DNA of 64,000 nt, taken from CASFRF01 sp031549345 (GTDB taxonomy: Bacteria; Verrucomicrobiota; Lentisphaeria; Victivallales; Victivallaceae). Positions 8,481-16,002 of this stretch are shown here, piece by piece; the stretch's first letter is position 1, and each line of letters starts with the position of its first letter. The stretch covers positions 1-64,000 of the forward strand of contig JAVBPY010000019.1 of the NCBI GenBank assembly GCA_031549345.1, given 5' to 3'. The notes under the pieces were generated by a model, which made no database searches, had not been told where the DNA came from, and saw only the letters and a program-made list of their open reading frames with translations. The translations under genes were made by a program, and so were the position numbers.

Positions 8481-9242
8481 TTATTCCTTCCGCTCCGCGT
8501 CGGCCTTGGCTTCCAATTGCTCAAGGTTCACCTGAACGATGAACTCCTCGGTGAAGTTGTCCATGTAAATGGTTACTTTCCGAATCGTGGAGGTCAGCAG
8601 GTTATAGCCGACCAGCGAAGGAATCGCCACGATCAGCCCCGCCACCGTCGTAAGCATCGCGCCGGAAATACCGGGGGCCAGCGCCTGAATGTCCGCGCGT
8701 CCCGCGGCGGCCAGCGCGGTGAAGGCGATCATCACGCCCCAGACGGTGCCGAAGAGGCCGAGGAACGGACTCACGCTGACCAACGTGGCCAGAAGATTGA
8801 CCCGTGTTTCCAGCTGCTGAATCTGGTGCGAAACCTCGCGCTCAAGGACCGCTTCGATGGCGTTGAGCTGCGCATCCGAAAGTTTGGTCGTCTTCACGCT
8901 GTGCGTGCCCTCGGGGGCGGCGTCGCGGTAAAATTCGACCAATTTTTCAACCCCTTCGTTGTACATATCGGCGATGGGCCCCTCTTCCTCTCGCCCGTCG
9001 CGGACGAGCGCGGGGGAACAAATCGACTTGCGCGAAGAACAATTCTCCCGGAAACGCTCCAGGAAACGGTCGCAAAGCTTCTTGGCTTTGAAGACCGCAA
9101 ATCCCTTGTCGAGCATGATCGTCCAGGTAAAGATGGACCCGAGGACAAGGGCGATGACGATCGCCTTGCCGACCCCATCGCTGTACTCATATGCGTAATA
9201 AACACCCCCCGCGGCGGAGGAAGCCGTCAAAAAAACAGACAT
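8481..9242 (-). CDS. exbB: ExbB/TolQ/MotA-family proton-channel protein
   Basis: This is a 253-residue inner-membrane protein. Helix 1 is at about 20-42 (GKAIVIALVLGSIFTWTIML), and the paired C-terminal helices contain LLATLVSVSPFLGLFGTVWG and TTVAGLIVAIPSLVGYNLL, the signature of the MotA/TolQ/ExbB channel domain. With ExbD it forms the channel that energises TonB. It is the first gene of the three-gene unit and is preceded by a good promoter at 9299-9326. Confidence 0.9.
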   Translation of the reverse strand: MSVFLTASSAAGGVYYAYEYSDGVGKAIVIALVLGSIFTWTIMLDKGFAVFKAKKLCDRFLERFRENCSSRKSICSPALVRDGREEEGPIADMYNEGVEKLVEFYRDAAPEGTHSVKTTKLSDAQLNAIEAVLEREVSHQIQQLETRVNLLATLVSVSPFLGLFGTVWGVMIAFTALAAAGRADIQALAPGISGAMLTTVAGLIVAIPSLVGYNLLTSTIRKVTIYMDNFTEEFIVQVNLEQLEAKADAERKE

Positions 9243-9298
9243 AATGACCTTTGCGGATTGAAATTTCAGGTTTCGCGGACTTTATTAATATAGTGCGA

Positions 9299-9326
9299 AT
9301 TATACTCTTTTCCTGTGAAAATACAA
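9299..9326 (-). promoter_or_regulatory. predicted sigma-70 promoter of exbB-exbD-tonB
   Basis: On the minus strand TTGTAT (9326-9321), a 16-base spacer and a perfect TATAAT (9304-9299) stand about 57 bases before the exbB ATG, in the divergent gap with the ROK kinase gene. Confidence 0.55.
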
Positions 9327-9356
9327 GAGAAAAACAAAAAATAAGGAACTTTTTAC

Positions 9357-10331
9357 ATGAAGATCAAGTACGTTCTCGGCTACGACGTCGGCGGAACCAA
9401 AATCGGCATCGGCCTGGCGACGACGGAAGGCAAGCTTCTGGCGCAGGCGCGCCTTGAAAACAAAGACACATACCCCGAGGATGTTCTCCCTAAATTGGTG
9501 GCGTTCGCAAGCGAGCTTGCCGGACGCGCGGGGATCCGCGTGGCGGATATCTCCGCCTTCGGCATCTCCTCTCCCTACCCCGCGGACGCGTTCAACGGCA
9601 TCATGACCGCGCCCCCGAACAACCCCAAATGGCGGAACGTCCCCATCCTCAAACACTTGAAAGACAACCTGGGAATCGACGGTTGTTTTGAAAACGACGC
9701 CAACTGCGGCGCGCTGGCCGAATGGTACTTCGGCGCGGCCAGGGGTTGCGAGGACTTCATCTACCTGACCATGAGCACCGGCATCGGCGGCGGCATCGTC
9801 GCCGGCGGCAAGCTGATTCGCGGCACGGTACTGAATGCGGGTGAAATCGGCCACGTGGTCATTCAGCTGGACGGCCGGCGTTGCGGCTGCGGCCAGCTCG
9901 GCTGCTACGAAGCGTACAGCGGCGGCCGCGCCCTGGCCTTGCGGATGCAGGAAGAGCTGAAGAATCAGCCGGACCACCCGATCGTGCAATTCGCGGGCGG
10001 CAAGTTCGAGGATGTGGATATGCTCGCGCTGGAAAAAGCGGTTCGCGCCGGAAACGAGTACGCGCTGGCGCTGTGGGAGGAGATGTCCGTCCGCAACGCC
10101 CAGGCGTTCGGGATGCTGATCAACACGTTCAATCCGGAGAAACTGGTCCTGGGCACGCTGGCCTGGGCGGTGGGCGATCTTTACACCGATCCGATCAAGA
10201 AGCACCTGCCGCGCTTCGCCTGGGCGGAACCGCTCGCGAAATGCGAACTCGCCCCGAGCGCCCTGCGGCGTGACATCGGCTACTACGCGGGCGTCGCGGC
10301 GGCGATCTACCATCTGAACGAAGTGAAGTAA
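9357..10331 (+). CDS. ROK-family sugar kinase (probable glucokinase)
   Basis: This 324-residue cytoplasmic kinase has an N-terminal ATP-binding motif GYDVGGTKIGIGLA, the catalytic Asp in CFENDANCGALAEW, the ROK signature STGIGGGIVAGGKLIRG, GEIGHVVI and the zinc ligands CGCGQLGCYEAY. Glucokinase is the commonest activity for this architecture, but the sugar (glucose, mannose, N-acetylmannosamine or another) cannot be read out. There is no N-terminal winged-helix, so it is an enzyme and not a ROK repressor. AAGGAAC lies 8-9 bases before the ATG. It is apparently monocistronic. Confidence 0.88.
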   Translation: MKIKYVLGYDVGGTKIGIGLATTEGKLLAQARLENKDTYPEDVLPKLVAFASELAGRAGIRVADISAFGISSPYPADAFNGIMTAPPNNPKWRNVPILKHLKDNLGIDGCFENDANCGALAEWYFGAARGCEDFIYLTMSTGIGGGIVAGGKLIRGTVLNAGEIGHVVIQLDGRRCGCGQLGCYEAYSGGRALALRMQEELKNQPDHPIVQFAGGKFEDVDMLALEKAVRAGNEYALALWEEMSVRNAQAFGMLINTFNPEKLVLGTLAWAVGDLYTDPIKKHLPRFAWAEPLAKCELAPSALRRDIGYYAGVAAAIYHLNEVK

Positions 10332-10357
10332 AAAACGGTTTTTTGCATAACAAGGAC

Positions 10358-10385
10358 TTGCAAACCCCCAAATCGGTGCTACATT
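10358..10385 (+). promoter_or_regulatory. predicted promoter of rplM-rpsI
   Basis: TTGCAA, 16 bases, TACATT. It leaves a leader of about 115 bases before the rplM ATG at 10508, long enough for a ribosomal-protein autoregulatory structure, though I see no strong fold. Confidence 0.5.
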
Positions 10386-10507
10386 ATCCGGACTGGTTCC
10401 TATGCCGAATCCGATCATCTCGGCCGGAGCCGGTATGCGGTTGTGTGCGAATGACCGCGCGTTCAGTTTTTGCAGAATTATAATTTTAAAACGGGTTCCA
10501 AGCGAAA

Positions 10508-10939
10508 ATGAAAACCTATCTGGCTAAAACCGGCGAGATCGACGGAGGTTGCATCCTCTTCGACGCGTCCGAAGCTCCCGTCGGGCGCATGGCGGTGAAA
10601 ATCGTCAACGCGTTGCGCGGCAAAGACAAGCCGACCTACACCCCGCACATCGACACAGGGGCGTTCGTCATCGTGATCAACGCTGAAAAAGCGGTCCTCA
10701 CCGGCCGCAAGAACGAGCGTAAAATCTACAGTTCCTACTCCGGCTACCGCAGCGGCCTCCGTGAGTCCACCGCGGCGGAAGTCCGCGCCAAAGACCCCAC
10801 CCGCATCGTCAAAGAAGCGGTCTGGGGTATGATGCCGCACGGCCGCCTGGGGCGCGCCCTCTACCGTAAACTTCGGGTGTACGCCGGAGCGGAGCATCCG
10901 CACGCGGCGCAGAAGCCGATCAAAGTTACCATGGAGTAA
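10508..10939 (+). CDS. rplM: 50S ribosomal protein L13
   Basis: This 143-residue large-subunit protein binds 23S rRNA early in assembly. Family landmarks are DASEAPVGRMAVKIVNALRGK near the start, GAFVIVINAEKAVLTGRKNE in the middle and VWGMMPHGRLGRALYRKLRVY, then HPHAAQKP at the C-terminus. Length is typical. It is followed eight bases later by rpsI, the classical L13-S9 pair. Confidence 0.97.
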   Translation: MKTYLAKTGEIDGGCILFDASEAPVGRMAVKIVNALRGKDKPTYTPHIDTGAFVIVINAEKAVLTGRKNERKIYSSYSGYRSGLRESTAAEVRAKDPTRIVKEAVWGMMPHGRLGRALYRKLRVYAGAEHPHAAQKPIKVTME

Positions 10940-10947
10940 TCGGATAA

Positions 10948-11346
10948 ATGGCGAAAAATACGATGGAAATTCTGGCCACCGGTCGTCGGAAATGCGCTGT
11001 GGCGCGTCTCCGGGTCAAGTCCGGCACGGGTGTGGTTACAATCAACGGCAGGCCGATGGAAGACTACTTCCCGAGCGAAGCGCTCCGGGCGTATGTCTTT
11101 CAGGTCCTGAAAGTCGTCGGCATGGACGGCAAGCTGGACATCGCGGCGAACATCGATGGCGGCGGCATGGCCGGTCAGGCGGGCGCGTTGCGCCACGGTT
11201 TGGCGCGCGCGGTCGTTTTGATGAACGAAGAGCTGCGCCCGGCCCTTAAGGAACGCGGCATGATGACACGCGATTCGCGCGTCAAGGAACGTAAGAAATC
11301 CGGTCAGCCGGGTGCTCGTCGCCGGTTCCAGTTCTCGAAGCGCTAA
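10948..11346 (+). CDS. rpsI: 30S ribosomal protein S9
   Basis: This 132-residue small-subunit protein has a C-terminal tail that reaches the P-site tRNA. GRRKCAVARLRVKSGTG, NGRPMEDYFP, GGGMAGQAGALRHGLARAV, and the basic tail ending ARRRFQFSKR with the invariant C-terminal Lys-Arg are all present. The ribosome site GGAG overlaps the rplM stop region. A strong terminator follows 27 bases after the stop codon. Confidence 0.97.
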   Translation: MAKNTMEILATGRRKCAVARLRVKSGTGVVTINGRPMEDYFPSEALRAYVFQVLKVVGMDGKLDIAANIDGGGMAGQAGALRHGLARAVVLMNEELRPALKERGMMTRDSRVKERKKSGQPGARRRFQFSKR

Positions 11347-11372
11347 GCATCGAAACTGCTACAAGGCACTTG

Positions 11373-11401
11373 AAAGCGCGGCGGAATGCCGCGCTTTTTT
11401 T
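11373..11401 (+). terminator. rho-independent terminator of rplM-rpsI
   Basis: AAAGCGCGGC and GCCGCGCTTT form a perfect 10-bp stem around the loop GGAAT, followed by a run of seven T that begins within the stem. Confidence 0.93.
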
Positions 11402-11430
11402 ATTGAATTTGTCCGAATGGGGGATTGAAG

Positions 11431-11808
11431 ATGCTGAACCAGAGATACGTGCGCATTCAAGCCAGGTACACCGGCAAGACCGGAAAACCCGTGGGACTGT
11501 TCGCCGCGAACTGGCATATCTTGCGCGCCGAACGCTTTACGGAAGAGGACAAGGCATTGTACTTGGAAACCGATGCATGGTTTAACAACAACCTGCCGAA
11601 CCCTCCATTTTACAGCGAAAACGCCGCATTGAACAATCCCCAAAAGGCGATTACATACTTTAAAACCGCCGCGCTCTCAAAGTACGAGGATAAAATCTTC
11701 ATTTTGATGGGATTGCTCGAAAAATACGGCACCCTGTACGATGTTGTATTCACCAATTCCGTCGGCGAGATCATCTACGAAGACGAAGATCAAGTCGCGG
11801 CGGTGTAA
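11431..11808 (+). CDS. hypothetical protein, 125 residues
   Basis: I do not recognise the family. The protein is soluble, with no signal peptide or membrane segment; it begins MLNQRYVRIQARYTGKTG and has an acidic C-terminus (EIIYEDEDQVAAV). The ATG at 11431 is preferred because GGGGG stands seven bases upstream; an in-frame TTG at 11425 sits too close to it. Codon use matches the neighbours, and the gene lies between the rpsI terminator and argC, so it has its own unseen promoter. It is probably real because the frame is well conserved in base composition and framed by a ribosome site. Confidence 0.7.
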   Translation: MLNQRYVRIQARYTGKTGKPVGLFAANWHILRAERFTEEDKALYLETDAWFNNNLPNPPFYSENAALNNPQKAITYFKTAALSKYEDKIFILMGLLEKYGTLYDVVFTNSVGEIIYEDEDQVAAV

Positions 11809-11886
11809 AAGCGGATTTCTTAAATATATTTTTTTCTTCTCGCATCGAATTTTTTATAGGATCAATTTTTTAAAGGAGAGAGTACG

Positions 11887-12915
11887 ATGAAAAAAGTCCG
11901 GGTTGGCATTCTTGGGGCGTCGGGGTATGCGGGGGAGGAACTGCTCCGGATTCTTCTGCGGCATCCGCATGTGGAGATTGCGGCGATCACATCGCGCAAA
12001 AACGCCGGGGAACCGGTCAGCAATGTCTTTCCGCGCTTCACGGGATTGAAGCTTAACTTTTGCGCACCGGACGCGGCGGAGCTGGCGCGGACGTGCGATG
12101 TGGCGATTCTGGCCCTTCCGCACGGGACGGCGACGGAGTTCGCTATTCCGCTCCTGAAAGCAGGTGTGAAGATCATCGACATCTCGGCGGACTTCCGCCT
12201 CAAGAGTCCGGCAAAGTACCTGGAGTACTACAAGGAGGAACACCCCGCGCCGGAGCTCCTGAAGCAAGCGGTGTACGGCCTTCCGGAACGTTACCGCGAC
12301 GCCTTGCGCACGGCGGATCTGATCGCTTGCGCCGGCTGCTACCCGACAAGCTCCATCCTGCCGACGGCCCCCCTCCTGGCGGCCAAGCTGGTGGATACGA
12401 AAAACATCGTGGTGGCAAGCTGCTCCGGCGTAACGGGCGCCGGACGTAAAGTGGACCTCCCCTACATCTTCCCGGAATGCAACGAAAGCGTCCGCGCCTA
12501 CGGAGTAACCGGCCACCGCCATTTGCCGGAAATCGAGCAGGAAATGGCGTTCGCCGCCGGCGTTCCCGAACTTGCGATCAACTTCCTGCCGCACCTGGTT
12601 CCGCTGAACCGCGGCATCAACTCGACCATCGTCATGGACGCCCTCCCCGGCTGTACCGAGGAAGCGATGGCCGCCGCCTACGAAGCCGCCTACGCCAAGG
12701 AAGAATTCGTCCGCATCCTCCCCGCCGGGCGGACGAGCGACACGAAGTACGTCTTCATGACCAACTGCTGCGAAATCTCCTTCCGGTTGGACAAACATAC
12801 CAACAAAGTGATCCTCACTTCCACCATCGACAACCTCACCAAAGGCGCCTCCGGCCAAGCCGTGCAGTGCATGAACATCCGCTTCGGCCTCCCCGAATAC
12901 GAAGGCCTGCGCTAA
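11887..12915 (+). CDS. argC: N-acetyl-gamma-glutamyl-phosphate reductase
   Basis: This is the third enzyme of arginine biosynthesis: NADPH-dependent reduction of N-acetylglutamyl phosphate to the semialdehyde, in the cytoplasm. It is 342 residues. The N-terminal NADP motif is GILGASGYAGEELLRIL, the catalytic Cys is in CAGCYPTSSI (about residue 148), and the substrate-binding segment is GVTGHRHLPEIEQEM. A strong AAAGGAGAG precedes the ATG by 6 bases. No other arg gene is near, so it is an isolated arginine gene; a long inverted repeat follows it immediately. Confidence 0.95.
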   Translation: MKKVRVGILGASGYAGEELLRILLRHPHVEIAAITSRKNAGEPVSNVFPRFTGLKLNFCAPDAAELARTCDVAILALPHGTATEFAIPLLKAGVKIIDISADFRLKSPAKYLEYYKEEHPAPELLKQAVYGLPERYRDALRTADLIACAGCYPTSSILPTAPLLAAKLVDTKNIVVASCSGVTGAGRKVDLPYIFPECNESVRAYGVTGHRHLPEIEQEMAFAAGVPELAINFLPHLVPLNRGINSTIVMDALPGCTEEAMAAAYEAAYAKEEFVRILPAGRTSDTKYVFMTNCCEISFRLDKHTNKVILTSTIDNLTKGASGQAVQCMNIRFGLPEYEGLR

Positions 12916-12937
12916 AATCAGGTAGAATAAAACACCG

Positions 12938-13140
12938 CGAGAGGGAAAAAACTTTTGAGGAAAGAGTTTGCCCGCTCGCGCTCTCCCTTGTTCAAACCTA
13001 CGTGGCTTCGTTTTTCCAATTGGCAGACGCCAATTGGAAAAACGCGAGGGTGTGCTTACGCAATATTCTTATGCGGGCTTGAAAAGGTTTAGAAGGGGGA
13101 GAGCGAGAGGGGAAGCCGGGTGGACGGTTTTCCCCTCTCG
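12938..13140. repeat. nested inverted repeat (about 200 bases) after argC
   Basis: A perfect central hairpin at 13009-13044 pairs CGTTTTTCCAATTGGC with GCCAATTGGAAAAACG around AGAC. Outside it, CGCTCTCCCTTGTTCAAACC (from 12978) is nearly complementary to AGGTTTAGAAGGGGGAGAGCG (13087-13105 region). The outermost CGAGAGGGAAAAAC (12938-12952) is nearly complementary to GTTTTCCCCTCTCG (13127-13140). A competing hairpin pairs CGAGAGGGGAA (13104-13114) with TTCCCCTCTCG (13130-13140) and is followed by TATTT, so it could act as a terminator. No convincing gene is inside. It could be a MITE-like element, a structured RNA or an elaborate terminator between the convergent genes argC and the HEAT-repeat gene. 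Confidence 0.8.
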
Positions 13141-13159
13141 TATTTCCATCACTCTTTCA

Positions 13160-13675
13160 TCACTTATTTTCGAGGTTACGCAAATTACGGCGGGCTTCGG
13201 TTAGGGTGCAGAATTCGGCATCGTTGACGGCTTGCCGGAGGGCTTGCAGCGCGACAGGGCCGCCGAGAGCACCGAGGGCGTGGCATGCTGCCATGCGGAC
13301 GCAGTAGTCTTCGCCCTGGTCGGTGGCGCTTTGCGCCGCGTCGGGGATTCCGGCGGCAGCGCGCGCGCCGAGGGCGGCGAACGTGAAGTAGATGGCTTGG
13401 CGGACGCGGCCGCGACGGCGCCAGGCTTCCAAAATGGATTCGTCGTCGGTCATTTCGTCACGCTGGGAATAGAGGGGGGCCTTCGCCTCGGCGCGGAGGG
13501 TGGCGAGAAGCGCTTGGACAACGGCGGGCGTGCCGCAGCGCTCGGCGGCGACGGCGGCGGCATAGCGAATGCGCCAATTTGGAGAACCGAGCCCGGCGAT
13601 GACTTCCGCGGGGGCGGCAAGATCGTTTGATTCGGCCAATTGCAGCAGACGTTCCATTTCCATTACAGCGCTCAC
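13160..13675 (-). CDS. HEAT-repeat protein
   Basis: This 171-residue helical-repeat protein has alternating helices such as EVIAGLGSPNWRIRYAAAVA, AAECGTPAVVQALLATL-type and AACHALGALGGPVALQALRQ, consistent with three to four HEAT/PBS-lyase-type repeats. No catalytic motif or signal peptide is visible. It overlaps the upstream heparinase-like gene by four bases (ATGA), so the two are translated together and the protein may be a scaffold for, or partner of, that product. Function beyond protein-protein contact cannot be inferred. Confidence 0.75.
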   Translation of the reverse strand: MSAVMEMERLLQLAESNDLAAPAEVIAGLGSPNWRIRYAAAVAAERCGTPAVVQALLATLRAEAKAPLYSQRDEMTDDESILEAWRRRGRVRQAIYFTFAALGARAAAGIPDAAQSATDQGEDYCVRMAACHALGALGGPVALQALRQAVNDAEFCTLTEARRNLRNLENK

Positions 13676-15849
13676 AGCGTTACCTCCCAGGGCATTGTCC
13701 AGGATTCATCACCCAGTTTTACATGCAAAACACCTTGCTCCAACGTCGCTTCCGGTTCCGGAAGAGCATTCTTCCAGAGAAGGCGCACGGGGCCGCCGAA
13801 GCGGAATCCGAGATCGCCCTCCGCCTCCAACGGAACTTCCACCCCGACTTCGATTTCGATTTTCCCGGAAGGAATGTCCACAAAGAGCGGCAGGAGTTTA
13901 GCGCTCCCGATGCGGGCACGCAAATCCAGTTCCTTTCCGTTCAGACGCACCGAGGGGTTGATCATGCCGCGCGGAAGCTGCAATACGTATTCGCCACCGT
14001 CGGGAACCGAAATACTCTTTCTGTAATACCACTGCGAAACAACCGGCATATCCCCCAGCATGAAAGCGGGGCGCGTAAAGGGAAGGCGGACGGCGTCCGA
14101 GTTCAATCCACCGCGCGTGGTCGCGACAGCCCAATCGGAGGAGCAATCCACGACAAAGGCATGCTCGTTCACGGGGAAAGCCAGCCAGAGCCAACGGCAG
14201 TCCGCTCCATGCTGTTCAAAATCGGCAAGGAGCGAATACCCTTCCAGGCGGTTCGGATAGCCCTGAACAATCTCCGTCCGGACCGCATCGGGACCGAGGA
14301 CGGGAATCAGGTGGAGGCGCACACCTTCGGCGGTCCGGATGGCAACGCCGCGACGCGCGGGAATTTGTTCCGGGCGGAGCATCCAACGCGCGGCAACGGT
14401 GTGGGGCTCGCCGAAAGACGCACAATCTTCGATCAGCCAGAAACGGTCGAAGCACAAGCGCGAACGGCGCGCAACTTTTTTCGTATCCGCCCAGCGGCGG
14501 CGATAAAGCTCGGTTACGTCGCCCGCGATGGTTTTCGCGGCGGCGTCGAAGTCGATCAGCGTCCCGCCGAGTTCGCCGGCATCGGGGCGCATCGCCTCCC
14601 AGTTGTCCACAAGGAGAACGCTGTGCGACCCTGCGCAGCCCTCGCCGAAGTGCGAGCGGATCACGCCGAAATTCTGCCCGGTCCGATCCACCCACGCCCC
14701 GTCGAACTGAAAGCGCGTACACTCTTTCGTGCCGACGCCGTCGACCAGGAGTGGACTTCCGGCGGCTTCCAGCACCAGGCTGTTCGGGTTTACCTGCGCC
14801 CGGATGGGAACGGCGGAGGCCGGGTCCCACATCTGCATAAGGTAAAGTTCGTCGGTGCCGGAACCGACGACGGCGCCGCCAAGATCCGGCGCGACCCAAT
14901 CTTCGAATCCGCTTCCAGGCGCGCCGTCGGGCTGCCAGACCATGGTCCAGACCCAGTCGTCGAATCCCCACGCGAGTTTATGATCGATGTTCAATGCGGC
15001 GGCGCGGTTCAACAGTTCGTGGCAGTACCCGGAATTGGTACGCCCCGCCAGGTAGGCGATGCTCGAACGCGACGGGTAGGAATACCCGTAATGATCGTAC
15101 GGCAGGAGAAGCAATCCGGGCATCCACTCGCGGCGGAGCATCCGCAGAACGGGCTCGGCCTCTTTAAAGTAGTCGCGCCCGGTCGCAAGGCGGAGAAGCT
15201 CCAACGAAAGGGTCGTCGCGGGACCGACGACGTAATCCATGTATGTGCTCCCCTCCCCCGAGTAGCCGGAGGGGGGAAGGTTGGTCAACAACGCGGGCAA
15301 ACGGCGCAGCCCATCCTCACCCATGCGGCGGGCGAGCGCGCCTACATCGGGGTCTTCGCCGAACAGATACCCGCAAAGGGCGTTGGAAAAACACAAGGAG
15401 AGAGTTTGGTTGTCCTCGCACTCCGGCTCCGGCTTGGTGCGCATCCCGTAAAAGAAGTTCACGAACTGGAATTCGACGAATGCGTCCAACAATTGACGGC
15501 GCTCCTCTTTTTCCCACCCGTACAACTCGTCCAGCCACATGAAATAAAGCATCCAGCGGGCGTGAGGAAACGAAAAACACCAGAAATGAAACTGCACGCC
15601 CATGCCGAGTTGGAGTTCGGGAAAACTCTTCACATACCTGCGTATGGCGTTCCGCGCGTTTTCAACCATGTCCTTTTCGCCGGTTACAACGGCGGCGAAA
15701 GGACAAAGCCACGGATAGTTTTCCGGACTGTTCCGCGCCAGGCGGCGCACGATGCCCCAAAGTTCCCCCGGAGCTGTTTCGGCCCGTTCAAGTTTTTTCC
15801 GCAGCGCGCCGAGATCGCCGAGGAACCGCAAAGCAGGAGAAGACGCCAT
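13672..15849 (-). CDS. heparinase II/III-like polysaccharide lyase
   Basis: This 725-residue protein has an N-terminal alpha/alpha-toroid (about 1-340, including an EGSTYMDYVVGPATTLSLEL segment and PYDHYGYSYPSRSS), then a beta-sheet heparinase II/III domain (about 360-600) with FGVIRSHFGEGCAGSHSVLLV and a late beta domain to the end. The Tyr/His-rich toroid surface and the GSHS segment fit the family's active site. It would cleave an acidic glycan (glycosaminoglycan, alginate or oligo-uronide). No export signal is visible at this start, suggesting action on imported oligosaccharides. The start at 15849 is followed by the HEAT-repeat gene. Confidence 0.72.
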   Translation of the reverse strand: MASSPALRFLGDLGALRKKLERAETAPGELWGIVRRLARNSPENYPWLCPFAAVVTGEKDMVENARNAIRRYVKSFPELQLGMGVQFHFWCFSFPHARWMLYFMWLDELYGWEKEERRQLLDAFVEFQFVNFFYGMRTKPEPECEDNQTLSLCFSNALCGYLFGEDPDVGALARRMGEDGLRRLPALLTNLPPSGYSGEGSTYMDYVVGPATTLSLELLRLATGRDYFKEAEPVLRMLRREWMPGLLLLPYDHYGYSYPSRSSIAYLAGRTNSGYCHELLNRAAALNIDHKLAWGFDDWVWTMVWQPDGAPGSGFEDWVAPDLGGAVVGSGTDELYLMQMWDPASAVPIRAQVNPNSLVLEAAGSPLLVDGVGTKECTRFQFDGAWVDRTGQNFGVIRSHFGEGCAGSHSVLLVDNWEAMRPDAGELGGTLIDFDAAAKTIAGDVTELYRRRWADTKKVARRSRLCFDRFWLIEDCASFGEPHTVAARWMLRPEQIPARRGVAIRTAEGVRLHLIPVLGPDAVRTEIVQGYPNRLEGYSLLADFEQHGADCRWLWLAFPVNEHAFVVDCSSDWAVATTRGGLNSDAVRLPFTRPAFMLGDMPVVSQWYYRKSISVPDGGEYVLQLPRGMINPSVRLNGKELDLRARIGSAKLLPLFVDIPSGKIEIEVGVEVPLEAEGDLGFRFGGPVRLLWKNALPEPEATLEQGVLHVKLGDESWTMPWEVTL

Positions 15850-15890
15850 GATTGTTATGCCTTTCCGTGGTTCATGCCTATAGCAAAAAG

Positions 15891-15919
15891 AATGTAATGC
15901 GCCCGAACGCGATTTTCAA
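15891..15919 (-). promoter_or_regulatory. predicted promoter of the heparinase-like gene
   Basis: On the minus strand TTGAAA (15919-15914), 17 bases, TACATT (15896-15891), about 42 bases before the start at 15849. Its -35 is one arm of the dyad that also forms the -35 of the divergent promoter. Confidence 0.5.
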
Positions 15920-15937
15920 GTAAAATTCGCTTGAAAA
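15913..15937. promoter_or_regulatory. inverted repeat shared by two divergent promoters (operator candidate)
   Basis: TTTTCAAG (15913-15920) and CTTGAAAA (15930-15937) are perfect 8-base inverted arms separated by 9 bases; each arm contains the -35 hexamer of one divergent promoter. Confidence 0.5.
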
Positions 15938-15959
15938 GAGGAAACTTCCGCATTACAGT
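15931..15959 (+). promoter_or_regulatory. predicted promoter of the FHA-MoxR operon
   Basis: TTGAAA, 17 bases, TACAGT, about 44 bases before the ATG at 16003. Confidence 0.45.
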
Positions 15960-16002
15960 ATCCTCGGCTTATTTTAACTTCTCCAGCAGGATTGCAAACG
16001 TT

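Noticed and set aside
10332..10357. AAAAAACGGTTTTTT after the ROK gene as a terminator
   Set aside because: The loop would be too short and the stem is all A-T; not a credible hairpin.
12968..13204. Small plus-strand frame through the nested inverted repeat
   Set aside because: No ribosome site, and the sequence is explained by hairpin arms.
13627..15897. A very long plus-strand open frame (about 756 codons) opposite the heparinase-like gene
   Set aside because: It is the antisense shadow of a high-GC gene; the product is low-complexity Arg/Pro/Gly-rich with no motif, and the minus frame has family motifs and a promoter.
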